DNA from: Muscardinus avellanarius
Lineage: Eukaryota; Chordata; Mammalia; Rodentia; Gliridae
Assembly (NCBI GenBank): GCA_963383645.1
Contig: OY726571.1
Span: 77,792,860-77,856,859, forward strand
Direction: 5' to 3'
DNA length: 64,000 nt
Each line of letters opens with the position of its first letter. The first letter of the stretch is position 1. Of the stretch, positions 44,011 to 55,132 are shown piece by piece. Below the pieces are notes generated by a model that was given only the letters and a program-made list of their open reading frames with translations, searched no databases and had not been told where the DNA came from. Made by a program: the position numbers and the translations under genes.

Positions 44011-44640
44011 CTGATTTGGGGGAAAATTAAAAATGAACGCTCACAGGAATTTAAGTTTAACACAGTGGCTGAAAGCAAGCTACACTCACGAAAAAAAGAG
44101 TGCCGAGGCCAACTCCTCCGACCTGACGTCTTCTTCAGCCGCTGCTGTGCTTTGGTGACCCTTTGTGCGTGTCCTCGGGGTTCACCTGTTGAGGGCTTGG
44201 TCCTCAGTCATTTCCAACATAGAAATAAAGTAAATGAAAAAGTTATGATCAGTGGCTCTGAGTGGTACAGGAAGCCAGTAGACCCGGACTATGGTGAAGT
44301 GAAGGCTCTCAATGTAACTGATTAAACACATTTAATAAACTTTTGAATTTATTATGCAAACAGATATTTGTAAAGCTTTAAGTGATTAAATAAATGCCTA
44401 TCCTTGGAGTAGAGCATAGTTATGAAATTCTTTGAAAATATAAATATGTAAAGGCCCTAAGACTTTGACATTGTTGATGCTCACTTTGAGCATAATTCCT
44501 TTAAAATCCTCAGAGGCAGTTCTTTGAGTTTTTCTAAGATACTCTTGTCATTTTACATTCTAAACACATATGTCAGTTGGCTTTAAAACACACATATACA
44601 CACTCGAGAATTCTCTCCCAGTGGAAGTGCGGAATGAATA
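44011..44640. other. Spacer remainder, unannotated
   Basis: An 86-codon open frame (44065-44325) starts MAESKLHSRKKECRGQ. It has no recognisable domain and no good splice sites, so I do not call it a gene. Confidence 0.35.
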
Positions 44641-45216
44641 CAATATTTAATTTAAAATTTTATTTAAAAATACTTATCTAAATATATATATATAAATAAA
44701 ATTAGCTGTATATATTTAGGGTATACAACATACTACCTATTGATAGGAAAATGGTTCATATAGTGAAGCAAAGTAACATATTCATTATCTCACATAATTA
44801 CTCATTTGTGAAACGGGGGGAGTATCTAAAATATACTTAGCAAAAACTTCAAATACTAAACATTATTTATAATAATAAAAATTTATTAATCAATAATCAA
44901 TAAAAATAAATCATCATCTAACTCTGTATATCATGGATAAATAAAAAATGAAGAAATTTGGGACAAGGCTAATGATTATGTCTTTTGTATACTTTTTTGT
45001 GTGTGTGGTACTGGGGGTGGAACCCAGGGGCTTTCTACCTCTGGGCTATACTCCCAGACCTATTTTATACTTTATTTGGAAACAGGGTCTCACTCAGTCG
45101 CTGAGAGCCTCACTAAGTAGCTGAGGCTGGCTTCGAACCTGTGTGATCCTACTTTCTCAGCCTCCCAAGTGCTGGGATTATAAGCATGCACCACCAGGCC
45201 CTCTTTTTGTATACTT
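44641..45216 (-). repeat. Inverted duplication, right arm (576 bp)
   Basis: Reverse complement of 42400-42973. The flanks outside (GAATGAATA before, ACAGTATGTAC after) have no match in the flanks of the other arm, so the homology ends sharply at both borders. Confidence 0.95.
44996..45204 (-). mobile_element. B1-dID SINE, intermediate subtype, in right arm (duplicated copy)
   Basis: Same insertion as the SINE in the left arm, including both TSDs. It was copied by the duplication and is not an independent integration. Confidence 0.95.
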
Positions 45217-46079
45217 ACAGTATGTACAAGAAGTCCATGGTGCCTCTCTCCTCTTAGAGAGAGAAGCAAGACAAGAAAGATAGGCAGGGATGCAGGAGCT
45301 GGACCCCGAGGCTGAGCAGGGGCTAAGCCCTAAGAGCACGCTGCAAGTGGCAGGTGCAGGGCGTCCCCAGGAGTAGAGAGGGTGAATGAACGAAGGCATG
45401 GCCTTTCTTCAGCTACCCAAGAGGCCCGTGGTCGGCACTTGGTTGGAGCACCACTTCCTGCCTCTGTCTTCATTACTGAAAATGGTCAAGATTAGCGTGT
45501 AGTATAGAAGCCTGCACTGCCTGGGCACCTTTTTTCTTTTTTCTTCTCTTTTTTACTTGAATAAAAGTAAGTTAATTTCTGAGAAAGCAAGTACATAACA
45601 CGAGTTCTATATAACTAAGTTTTTTGAGGTGTCGAGTGCACACAGGTACAGCTCAGCTCCTTTTTCCTGCATGCCCTTTTTCTAATTTTCTAGCTCTTTT
45701 ACCACCTTCGCCTTCCCCACCCCCCATTTATAGTGGCACCCTTTCTGCCCATGGCTGGATCTACTGCTTGGCAAAAAGCCAACCTCAGAAATTTTCATCC
45801 ACCACTATCTCTGTGGTAACCTTGCTCTGTAACATAAAAAAGAATCGACTGATTTCTGCATTGACATAAAGACGAGAGAATAGAGAAGATTGAGCTGTAT
45901 ATTAAATTGTCCACTAGTTATCAAATAAAGACTCCTTTGTCATAAAGGCCAAAGATAAAAAAAAGAAAATGTGTATGTTTAATATATGGAACAAAAATAA
46001 GTCTATTTTTGACATAGTACTTGAGGAGAAGATAGGTCAAAAAGCCCAGCCACCCCTGAAATGAATTTTAGACTTGTAT
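45217..46079. other. Unannotated intron
   Basis: Unique sequence. Open frames at 45178-45399 (minus) and 45624-45869 (plus) have no recognised similarity. Confidence 0.4.
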
Positions 46080-46740
46080 TATTGGTGTGATGGGGCAGAG
46101 AGAGATATCAGCGATGGCCGCACGGCTGATAGAAATGATTTTTTACAGTAGGTGCTAAATTAGATGGAGAAAGTAGGAGAGTTATCAAACCTGCGTCGTC
46201 AAGTCTGACCTTGCGGGTCCCTCTCGGGGGATCGTAATAAAAACGAGTTGTGGGCTTATCTAGAGACGCAGCAATAACTGTACAGAACAATTTTCAAGCT
46301 TCTGCTCAAATGGGGTGACGCCAGGGTTTCCCGGGGTCGCGGAGGAGATGCATTGGTTTTGATCAGCCTTGAGAACTGAATAGCAGCTTATCTGCGGGTC
46401 AGAGAAATTTCGTTTTCTTCATTCTTTTTTCATCATCCCCCTCTCTCCCCGAGGCACTCTGGAAGCTGATGTAAGGCTCCCCATCTTCACAGGGTTTGTG
46501 CAGACCCGAATCCACATCCGCTATCACGGGCTCCCAAGCCCTCAGTGAGGACGTCTCCACATAGTAAATGAAAAGGAATATGGAATGACAATATGGAAAT
46601 CCACCGACCTCCGGTGCTAATTAGCAAAACCCACACTGCGCGGACTTATGCAGCTGCAAAATGTGACTCTCTCCTACTTACATCTGTCACGTGACTTCCT
46701 TTTTTCATTTTGCATAATTGTAAACAATCCTTACTAAAAT
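46080..46740. promoter_or_regulatory. Candidate intronic enhancer: unique block, CpG-enriched, motif-dense
   Basis: Repeat-free, with many CpGs (GATGGCCGCACGGC, CTGCGTCGTC, CCGGGGTCGCGGAGG, CTGCGCGGAC) in an AT-rich, CpG-poor intron. Motifs seen: the perfect palindrome GTCACGTGAC (46687-46696, USF/TFE-type E-box), TGCAGCTGCA (46649-46658, bHLH E-box), GCTAATTAGC (46615-46624, homeodomain), AACAATTTT (SOX-like, 46287). Enhancer function is inferred. CDKAL1 introns are known in other mammals to hold distal regulatory elements. Confidence 0.4.
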
Positions 46741-46929
46741 AATGTGCAGCCATCAGATGTTATTCTTAGGCAAGGGGGGAAAAGTTGAATAAACCCTCTT
46801 GTCCCTACCCTTCCTGAATCCAAGACATTTATAACATATAGCTTTAATGACAAAAGTGGAGAATGCAGATAACATATTTGCTGCCCCACACTCTGCAGTT
46901 TGTAAGAGTAGACTGACTGACTTCAGAGG

Positions 46930-47360
46930 GTGTGTGTGGGGGGGGGTATGGTGATCAAACCCAGGGGACATTCTACCTATGACCTACACTCCCAGCCCTA
47001 TTGCCCTAATTTTTATTCTTTTTTTTTTTTCTGGTGATACTGGGGGTGGAACCCAGGGGCTTTCTACCTCTGGGCTCTACTCCCAGACCTATTTTGTATT
47101 TTATTTGGAAACAGGGTCTCACTAAGTTGCTGAGAGCCTCACTAAGTAGCTGAGGCTGGCTTCGAACCTGTGTAATCCTCCTGTCTCAGCCTCCCAAGCA
47201 CAGGGATTACAAGCGTGCACCACCAGACGTGGCTTTGAAACCAGGTCTCACTGGGTTGCAGAGGCCTTGCTAAGTAGCTGAGGCTGGCCACGAACCTGTG
47301 ATCCTCCTGTCTCAGTTCCCCAAGCACCAAGATTACAAGTGTGTGTCACCAAGCCTGGCT
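46930..47360 (-). mobile_element. B1-dID SINE (outer copy), split by a second SINE
   Basis: The ID part GGTGATCAAACCCAGGGGAC...CTCCCAGCCCTATT (46950-47005) is separated by an inserted SINE from its B1 part TTGAAACCAGGTCTCACTGG...CACCAAGCCTGGCT (47235-47359). Confidence 0.85.
47018..47234 (-). mobile_element. B1-dID SINE, intermediate subtype (inner copy)
   Basis: GATACTGGGGGTGGAACCCA to GCGTGCACCACCAGACGTGG. It sits in the A/T-rich linker between the two monomers of the outer SINE. Confidence 0.92.
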
Positions 47361-47555
47361 TAATGGAAAGTATTTTGAAAATAACTTGAAAACAAAAGAA
47401 CTGAAAAAAGTAGCATTATTTTACAGCTTTGAACGTCTATTTAATGTTTCTCTCTTTAGAAGGTAACAGTATTCTATTGTTTCTGCATTTAATGTTTGAT
47501 TTATGTCATGAAGCCTCTGGAAAGGTCACTGCACACTCTTGTGTGAAAGAGAAAA

Positions 47556-47706
47556 AGATACTGGAGATGGAACCTAAGGGCATTCCTTCTCTGAGCCACG
47601 TGCTCAGCTTCCTTTACTTTGAAACAGGGTCTCAGTAGGTTGCTGAGAGTCTGGCTAAATTGTTGAGGCTAAGCTCAAACCTGTGATCCCTCTGACTTCA
47701 GAGTTT
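47556..47706 (-). mobile_element. B1-dID SINE, partial
   Basis: GATACTGGAGATGGAACCTA to GTGATCCCTCTGACTTCAG. It lacks the B1 5' end. Confidence 0.75.
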
Positions 47707-47803
47707 TAACAGCCTAGCAGTCAATCCCTCTAAAATATCACTGCAAGAACAGTTGTCTTGTCATATGCTAAAGCAATGTGTTAAATTTTAGAAATACCAG
47801 TGA

Positions 47804-48031
47804 TGCCGGGCGTGGCGGCGCACGCTTGTAATCCCCACGCTTGGGAGGCAGAGACAGGAGGATCGCGCAGGTTTGAAGCCAGCCGCGCGCTCTGGCTTAG
47901 GAGACCCTGTTTCCAAATAAAAAATGTAAAAAATAGGCCTGGGAGTGTAGCCCGGAGGTAGAAGGGCTTCCAGGAACCCCAGTACCACCAAAAAAAAAAA
48001 AAAGAAAAAGAAAAAGAAAGAAAGAAAAGAA
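47804..48031 (+). mobile_element. B1-dID SINE, type II, with (GAAA)n tail
   Basis: Target-site duplication AGAAATACCAGTGA (47790-47803, 48032-48045). TTCCAGGAA is intact at 47968-47976. The left monomer is nearly consensus (GCCGGGCGTGGCGGCGCACG), so this is one of the youngest-looking copies. The tail has become a GAAA-rich repeat. Confidence 0.96.
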
Positions 48032-48045
48032 AGAAATACCAGTGA

Positions 48046-49718
48046 AGTGTCTTCAGGCAGGGATAACGTATGTATCTATGAACTGATCTGGAAACACAGG
48101 TTGAATTTCCTGTATCATTGGGAAAGCTTTGGACCCTAACAGTATTTCAGGTTTCAATTTTTTTTCTCAGATTTTGGAATATTTTAATAGACTTTCTGTA
48201 TTGTACATCTCTAGTCCCAAAATCTGAAATCCAAAATGCTCTGAAGTCCAAAGATATCAGATTTTTTTTTTAATTGGACATGCTCAACCAGGACTAAAGT
48301 ATTTGGAAAGAAAATTCAACAGGAATTAGATTAAACTTTCTTTTCTTTGCTTTGTCGAACAATTTAGCTGCAGAATAACAGAAGGGAGGGAGGACCTTGG
48401 ACACAGTATTGATTTTTGTGCTCTTGGGTATTGAATATAGTGTCTAATATATGGAGAACAAGTCAGTTGTCTGACTGCATTCTGAACTGTTGCTTGTTGT
48501 TTTATTTTAAGGGAAGGGTAAACCATGGTAGAAGCTATTGATTTTCTCCCTCCTTACATTTTTCTACCAAACAAAAGTTACAAAGTGCTGTCTCTCCTCT
48601 AACCTACATATAACTTGCTTTCACAGGCTGGAGCAAGCCTTAGGAGGCTGTGAACATGCTAAAAAAAAAAAAAAAAAAAGTCTGCATTATGAAGTGTAAA
48701 GCAAAATCCCATGGGTGGCAAGTTCCAAATTCTGGAATATTTACAATTCTTATTTTGAGTTCCCATTCTTAATTATAGAAATAATAGTTCTGCCATAGAA
48801 GTGACTTAGTCAACTGTGTGAGAGTAATGAATGGGGCATTCGTTGGCACGGCCCCTTCGTGGGTGGCATTGATACAGGTGTTAATGCCCAGAACTTTTGG
48901 GATTTACTCAGCAACCATTTCAGTACTTACTGGGTGCTCAGTTGCCAGTTGATTACACACAATACTTGATTGGTCCTCCCCACTCATTCCCAAGCTTGGT
49001 TGAGTCCACTGGCTTATCTCCTGCCTCACTGGTATGGCGCCTATAGCATGACTGAGATGTAGAAAATGAAATGGATGAATAGGACTTTCTATTAATCACC
49101 CAAGTCCTACAGTGCAGAGAATGGATTTTAGACGCAGGACGTGAAAATGGAATCAGAAAACCCAGATGTAGGGCTCTTCTGAGGAACAGTGGCTGCCCAT
49201 CTACGCTCCGGGGAATGACCAAGTCCTGCTGAGGTGGTCTTAGCCTACAGATGCTCAGGAATCGAGGGGTCAGATAACGTAGGGGGGTGCGGGGTAGGAT
49301 CTCTGTCGGGAATGAAGGACAAAGGAATGGGGAGATCAAGGTTCCTGGCAAGAAATAAGGTTGAAATGTTGTGCCTGAATTGACATCTGGGGAAAGGGGA
49401 CCTGGGTAGATAGTTTGAGGAACTAGGAGGCTCGGTGAACATAGGCCCCAAGTGGGGTGGCATTTATGGGATGGACAGCATTTATTGGATATTTCCTATA
49501 AGCCAGGCACTCTAATAAAGTCACAAGGAGAAAGGATGCCCCTCTAGGAGATGTTAACACCATCAAAGCAGCTAAGAGATCTGCAGGATCATAGGGTTAG
49601 TGGGATGATTTCTGTTTGAGGGAATTCAGGATGAAAGAGAGGATCTTTGAACTGGACTTTCTAAATGAGTCTGATACATAGAGATGGAGGTGAGACATTC
49701 CAGGCCACTTAAAACTGT

Positions 49719-49720
<2 letters not shown>
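48046..49720. other. Unannotated intron
   Basis: Unique sequence with an A19 run at 48661-48679. GATGGACAGCATTTATTGGA (49470) may be an antisense MIR start. No exon supported. Confidence 0.4.

Positions 49721-49786
<66 letters not shown>
49721..49786. repeat. (CA)n microsatellite
   Basis: About 32 units with one TA interruption. Confidence 0.97.
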
Positions 49787-49787
<1 letters not shown>

Positions 49788-50366
49788 TGCAGAGTATACA
49801 AAAGTAGGAATCAGCCGTGGTTGGCCCGTAGAGCATATTTTGCTAAACCTTAATTTGGAGCTTGGAGACTGGGCTCAGGTGGTCCAGGAAAGAAAACAGT
49901 TCTCTGATGAGCTGGCTCAGGGGCACGGCTTTCTCTACTGTGGTCAGAGAGCAGAGTAAGGATTGTGACAGTGACTTCACAGCAACTCATGTTCTCGCCC
50001 TCTGCTTGGGGCACCAGGAGTTACCATGCGGAGAGCTTCAAGTGACCACCGGGCAGGGTGTGGGACCTGCTGCCCCTGACTTTGTCTTTGGTGAAAAGCT
50101 GCCTCTGACCTGTTGTTCATACTGGCTACTCATTTGGGCAACAAAAACTACTAAAATTAGTTAGGTCTCCTTCTCTCCTTAGGCACCTGCCGTGCATTTG
50201 TTGCCAGAGAATGACCTTTCCTGCAGATAAATGTTTTTCCAATGAAGCGTCTTGGCTAGGAAGTATGGCCAGTTCCATTTTATTTTATCGGCTCTCACCA
50301 CATTAATGCAGAATACACTCCTTGCATTTGTTTGTTAATGGCCCTTCTCCTCCAGTCCCACTCCCC
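49787..50366. other. Unannotated intron
   Basis: No recognisable repeat or exon. Confidence 0.4.
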
Positions 50367-50475
50367 GGCCCCTGTATTTTGAAACGGTTTTGCTAAGTTG
50401 CTGAGGCTGGCTTTGGTTCTGCAATCATCCCGTCTCGGCCTCCCAGGTGCCGGGATGATGAACGTGCCTGGTTAT
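50367..50475 (-). mobile_element. B1-dID SINE remnant (left monomer)
   Basis: TATTTTGAAACGGTTTTGCT, GTTGCTGAGGCTGGC and GGCCTCCCAGGTGCCGGGAT in reverse complement. Truncated. Confidence 0.7.
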
Positions 50476-50814
50476 GTGCACATCATGATGGTTGGATGGA
50501 CGGACGCACTTCTTTGCTTTTAACTCCCACTCTTAGAAGTGAGTGACAATGTGCCCCAGCTGTGGGGAGGTGACAGAACTGATGACCATCCTGGAATTTG
50601 CTGTGGCTTACTGGAGAGAAGGAAATTGAAAAGTAGTCAGTGTTTCTGTCCATCTCAGTTATGTTACTGATCTTGCCAGAGACTAAGGGGTGAAAAATAT
50701 GTAGGCTAGAGAGCAGGCTTGCTTGATTCCCTGCGGTCACAGAAGAGTTATTTTTCATAGAAGAACAAGGACACATTATATATACATGCACCTTGTAAAG
50801 GAGAAGCCGAGGGG

Positions 50815-50885
50815 TGGCTGGAGGGGTAGCTCAGTGGTGCAGTCCTTGCTTAGCAGGTACAAGGCGTGGAGTTCCATCCCTGGAT
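50815..50885 (+). mobile_element. ID SINE (monomeric)
   Basis: GGCTGGAGGGGTAGCTCAGT, GTGCAGTCCTTGCTTAGCAG and GTTCCATCCCTGG. A tRNA-like head with A and B boxes. Confidence 0.82.
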
Positions 50886-51689
50886 GAAGGGAAAGAAGAT
50901 CATAGTTTTGAAGAATTGGCTTGTTTTCTGTGTACTGGGGAGAGGGGAGTTTGATCGCTAGTTGCATTTTTACGTCATCGATTTTCTGATATACTTCTGA
51001 AATTTGAGGTTGATTGTTTAAATTCCCAGGATCTCTTTCCCCCTCTTCTCCCCGATCTTGAATGAGCAGTACCATCTCAGAGACAACATCGACATGCTTA
51101 GAGTAGAAGAGTAAGACTGTGATTGGGTGCTGATAGGCCACCAAGTGCTTTTAATTAAGCTTTCCTGTTTCATACACTGATAACAAAGTCAGGGTCTGGG
51201 CTTATTAAATTAGCTTCCCATTTACGTTTCAGAAGCACTCACCAAGCAGGGAACTGGATACATGGCAGCCGCGCATCTACAGCCAAAGCCTCAATGTGCC
51301 CCAGAGGAATTCCCATGTGCAGAGTCCATTTTTAAGTAAAGGAAGAGGTCAGGAAATAAGGCAGAGCTTCAGCCATAATTGAGATAAGAATGGAAGTAGC
51401 TATTAGGATTCAGAAACAGAAAAGTAATAACTGAAAGGCAGCGGGGAGCTGATAGAGCAGTGTGGAGGTCTCCAGTTGGAAGACCCCTTGGGGAGCAACC
51501 AGCCCGGTTCCTGGTTCTTCACATTGGGAATCCCCTAGAGTTTGCCAGGCTCCTTCAAGACCAGTGACATCGGTGACACTTGAGAGCAGGACAGGAGCAG
51601 GACCCCTCATTATTCTAACCTGCAAAGATGTTTGCCAGGATTCTAACCTCGGTCTCTCTTGTCTTCTCTCCTCCCTCGCTCTGAACGCT
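50886..51689. other. Unannotated intron
   Basis: Unique sequence. Open frames at 50776-51144 and 51410-51719 have no recognised similarity. Confidence 0.4.
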
Positions 51690-52145
51690 CCCTGTCATCT
51701 CAGCCTTTCCCTACTTTAAACGACCCCCGTGGGCTCATGACACCCAAGTCTGTGGCCCGCATCTGCCTTCTGAGCCATGCCTTTATATTTAATGTCTCAT
51801 GATTTTCCCTAGTGCCTTCCAGCAACCTCAGATCCATACTATTCAAAATTGAGTTCCTGTTGCCTCCCCCTCCGTCCCCAAGCCTGCTTCTCCTTCTAGA
51901 TTCCTGTGTCAGGGAAAGTGCTTATCTCTCCCCCATTAGCTGAGCCAGAAATCCGGGAGTCTTCCTCTGCTTTTCCCTGCCTTCTACTCTTATCTAATCA
52001 GTCACAAAGTGCTGTCCCCTGCCTCTTAGCTATTTCACAGACTTGGTCACATTCTCATCTAGCCTCAGATTCTCCTCAGGGGTACTTTTGGGGAATAGTT
52101 GTAACTTTGCATGCCTCTGCCTTCAGCCTCCTGTGTAGACTCTGT
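51690..52145 (-). mobile_element. L2 (LINE2) fragment, antisense
   Basis: GGCTCATGACACCCAAGTCT, CAAAATTGAGTTCCTGTTGC, AAATCCGGGAGTCTTCCTCT and CTAATCAGTCACAAAGTGCTG are in the order of a reversed L2 3' end. Old and noncoding. Confidence 0.6.
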
Positions 52146-52264
52146 CCATTTAACCATTTCTCTCTCCTCCTCCTGCTCCTCCTCCTCCTCTCCCTTCCTC
52201 CTCCTTCTTCCTCTGTCTGTCTGTCTGTCTTTCTCTCTCTCTCATACACACACACACACACACA
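52146..52264. repeat. Polypyrimidine low complexity, (CTGT)n, (CA)n
   Basis: A CTC-rich block, about 4 CTGT units (52214-52230), TCTCTC, then (CA)10 next to a SINE. Confidence 0.9.
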
Positions 52265-52449
52265 CTCCATAAAGGAAATTGAACCCTAGGCACTCTACCA
52301 CTGAGTTACACCCCTTGCCCTTTTTATTTTATTTTTTCATTCTGAGACTGGTCTCACCAAGTTCCCCATGCTAGCCATAAACCTGTGATCCTCTTGCCTC
52401 AGCCTCCCAACTAACTGGGATCACAGGTCTGTGCCACTGCACCTGGCAA
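52265..52449 (-). mobile_element. B1-dID SINE, old
   Basis: GAAATTGAACCCTAGGCACT to TGTGCCACTGCACCTGGC in reverse complement. Confidence 0.87.
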
Positions 52450-53212
52450 GCCCTGCCCTTAATTCTGCAGCGCTCTTTCCTTTCCTCTTCGCCTCCATGT
52501 GCCTGGCTTGGCCTGCTTCAAATGGCCTAAGCTATCCACAGACTCACTTCTTTTACTCCTACTTTTATTTTAAAAAATACTGAACTTTTCAGTTAGCAGT
52601 AATATTTTCCTTCTCCAGCCATATATGGTCACGTTGCAGACTGCTCAGTGGTCCCAGTGTTGCACCCTCAGTGGTCCCAGTGTTGCACCCATCCTGACAC
52701 TGGAGCCTGAGCAGAAAGTGTCACAAACATCCCAGCGAAGCACCGGGCTTGCCTGGCTCAGGCGCATCCTTGCTCCTTCTCTCCTAAGGTTCCCTGGCTG
52801 CCTCACTCGCTGCCCCCATCCCCAGGTCCCAGTCCCTCCCGAGGCCCCTGTGACTCTCCCAGCTGGTTATCTTACACCTCCTGGCTCTCTGAGCCCCTTT
52901 GCCTCAGGATGCATCCTCTGACTTCCCTGTGGATTATGTATCCCTGGTAGGTGGTATCTCAGCAGCCCCGAATGAATCCCTGGCCTTTCTTGCCTGGGAT
53001 TGGACTCCGATCTCTTTGGAATTTTCCTAGAGTATCTCACTCAGCTCCCACCAGTCCCTCCTGTCTCTTGCCCCAGTGCAGGAGCCTGACAGGGATCAAC
53101 TTTCAGAACCCGCTGGTCTGGTTTGCTGGTCTGGTTTGCAGCACTCCCTTTATCTTTCCTCTTAACTTTCTGCTACTACCTGCCAAAGTCAGCTAATGGC
53201 TTCCTACCAGGG
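52450..53212. other. Intron with a 23-bp tandem repeat; otherwise unrecognised
   Basis: CTCAGTGGTCCCAGTGTTGC plus ACC is repeated in tandem at 52644-52666 and 52667-52689. CCAAAGTCAGCTAATGGCTT (53183) may be another L2 piece. Then poly-A (53213-53237). Confidence 0.5.
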
Positions 53213-53284
53213 GGAAAAAAAAAAAAAAAAAAAAAACTGTGCTGAAACTCAAACCTGCTCATGCTGGTGTGTGTATGGGGGGAG

Positions 53285-53352
53285 GGGGGTTAGGGATTGA
53301 ACAGAGGGGCATTCTACCTCCCAGTTATATTTCTATTTCTTTCTTTCTTTTT

Positions 53353-53384
<32 letters not shown>

Positions 53385-53489
53385 TCACAAGTGTCACTAA
53401 GTTGTTGAGGCTGGCCTTGAACTTGCAAACCTCCTGTTTCAGCCTTCCAAGCACTGGAATGACAGGCCTGTACCACCACACCCAGCTCA
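53285..53489 (-). mobile_element. B1-dID SINE with internal (CTTT)n
   Basis: GGGATTGAACAGAGGGGCAT, then a CTTT repeat at 53335-53386 in the linker between monomers, then GTGTCACTAAGTTGTTGAGG to TGTACCACCACACCCAGC. Confidence 0.87.
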
Positions 53490-54229
53490 TGGGTGTCCTT
53501 GCCACAAAGAATGATGAAGACTTTCTAAACATTTAAATGACACTGTCCTATACCTAAAATGCACCAATCACCCAGAGAGCTTGTGGACTTTGTCATTTTT
53601 TAAGCATCCATAGATAGAAATGATAGCCATAGTAGTCTTGTTATAGCTTATAACAGTGCTATTATATTTTGGGAAACTCCAGTCTCCCTCTAGAAAAAGG
53701 GTGCAGGAAGTTCTGACTTAGTGTGGGCACCCCCATGGAGTGCAGTGGTGGGCGTTGCTCACTTATTGTATAACCTCCTGTTCCAAACGCAGGCTCTCCT
53801 CTCGTGTAGGGCAGCTCTCGGATATGAGCTCTGTCGTATACCTTTTATAAAAATTGAAATGATCACATCATCTGGCAACCTGGGCAGTTAGAAATGCTCC
53901 CTACGGGGCCTTTAGTTTTGTCTGGCTTTGTCTGAAAGGGAATTTAAAAACGAACAGGAGAAAAAGGGGCCATGGATGTTTTCTGTCCTCAGAGAGTAGA
54001 GTATAAAAGCAATTTGTTAGGGGGCCGTAGGTTGCAGATTGTGAGTATGCAGCTTCTCCAGAATCCTGAAGTTTTACCAAGCTTGCCTGCTTGCCTGCGT
54101 TCTCACCCTCCCTCCACAGCCTGCGCTGCCCGCGGGACTCTGCTCTGCTTGCCCTTAGACTTCCTCCCCTCCCCTGGCCGTGCCTTGCAGTCAAGGTGAA
54201 GGGGCGTTGAAGGTACCCAAGCAACCGAG
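53490..54229. other. Unannotated intron
   Basis: Unique sequence. Open frames at 53901-54248 and 53972-54199 overlap on opposite strands and have no recognised similarity. Confidence 0.4.
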
Positions 54230-54760
54230 AGCTGTCTGTTGCACTCACTGTACTTCGACCACCCTCATTCCAAGTTCATCACACAACTTGTTTAACATGT
54301 TTACTTTTTAAACACTTGGAGCATTAACAGGTGGTTGCATGACTGAGATGTTTGTTTTAACAGGCTGAGAAGTGGGAGGTAATTTAGACCTCTGTGATGC
54401 AATAGGAAAATACCTAATTATCCATTTTTGGCTCAGCTTTTGGTTTCAGTTAAAGCTGCTGAAAGCAAAGCTCAACAAGTTATGCAGAGGAGTGCTTTTG
54501 CCGTTGCCTTTATACAGTGCAGCCTCACCAGTCGCAACGGACACATCTTAGTTACTTATATGTGAAACCTTCTGAGTGGTCTTTTGGCTCAGGCTTAGAC
54601 AAGGATCTCTTTCCTGAGCTGCTGTGATTAGCAGTCGCGGTGGCAATCTACAAGGCTCTGAAAGCCCCGTATCTGTCTCAGCCTGCCCTAGAAACCAACT
54701 TGCAGCATTCGCTGCCTGTGCATAGAACGCACTGAGGGTTAAATCCTGGAAGTAAGAAGC
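54230..54760. promoter_or_regulatory. Candidate noncoding regulatory block
   Basis: Repeat-free. It contains TACCTAATTATCC (54410), AACAGGTGGTTG (54330), GTTTAACATGTTTAC (54290, forkhead-like) and CAGTCGCAACGG. Motif content only; conservation untested. Confidence 0.22.
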
Positions 54761-54892
54761 TTAATTGTAGATATGCCTGTACAGTCATCCATGTGTGTGA
54801 GGATGTATGTTATGGATGGATCCTGAACCATCTTCACTAAGCAGGGAATTTTACTGATAGTTAATTGTTCATAATTTGAAGGTGGGTTGTTG

Positions 54893-55076
54893 TTTTTATG
54901 GTACTGAGGGTTGAACCCAGGGACACTACCACTGAACTACATCCTGAACCCTTTTCATTTTTTATTTTGAGACATGGTCATACTACATTGTCCAGGCTGC
55001 CCTTGAACTTGTGACCCTCCTGCCTCAACCTCCCGAGAACCTGGGATTATAGGTGTGTGTCACCATGCCTGGCTGA
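54893..55076 (-). mobile_element. B1-dID SINE, old
   Basis: GGTACTGAGGGTTGAACCCA to GTGTGTCACCATGCCTGGCT in reverse complement. Confidence 0.9.
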
Positions 55077-55132
55077 CTTCCAGTTAAGGAACTACTGGTA
55101 GTAGTAGACATGATCAGGCATAGAGATTGTAA

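Noticed and set aside
49684..50164. Open frames of 91-100 codons on the plus strand
   Set aside because: The first includes the (CA)n repeat; neither has splice sites or recognisable domains.
50776..51144. 122-codon minus-strand open frame (MVAYQHPITVLLFYSK...)
   Set aside because: No domain recognised. Its end overlaps an ID SINE and there is no conserved splice context.
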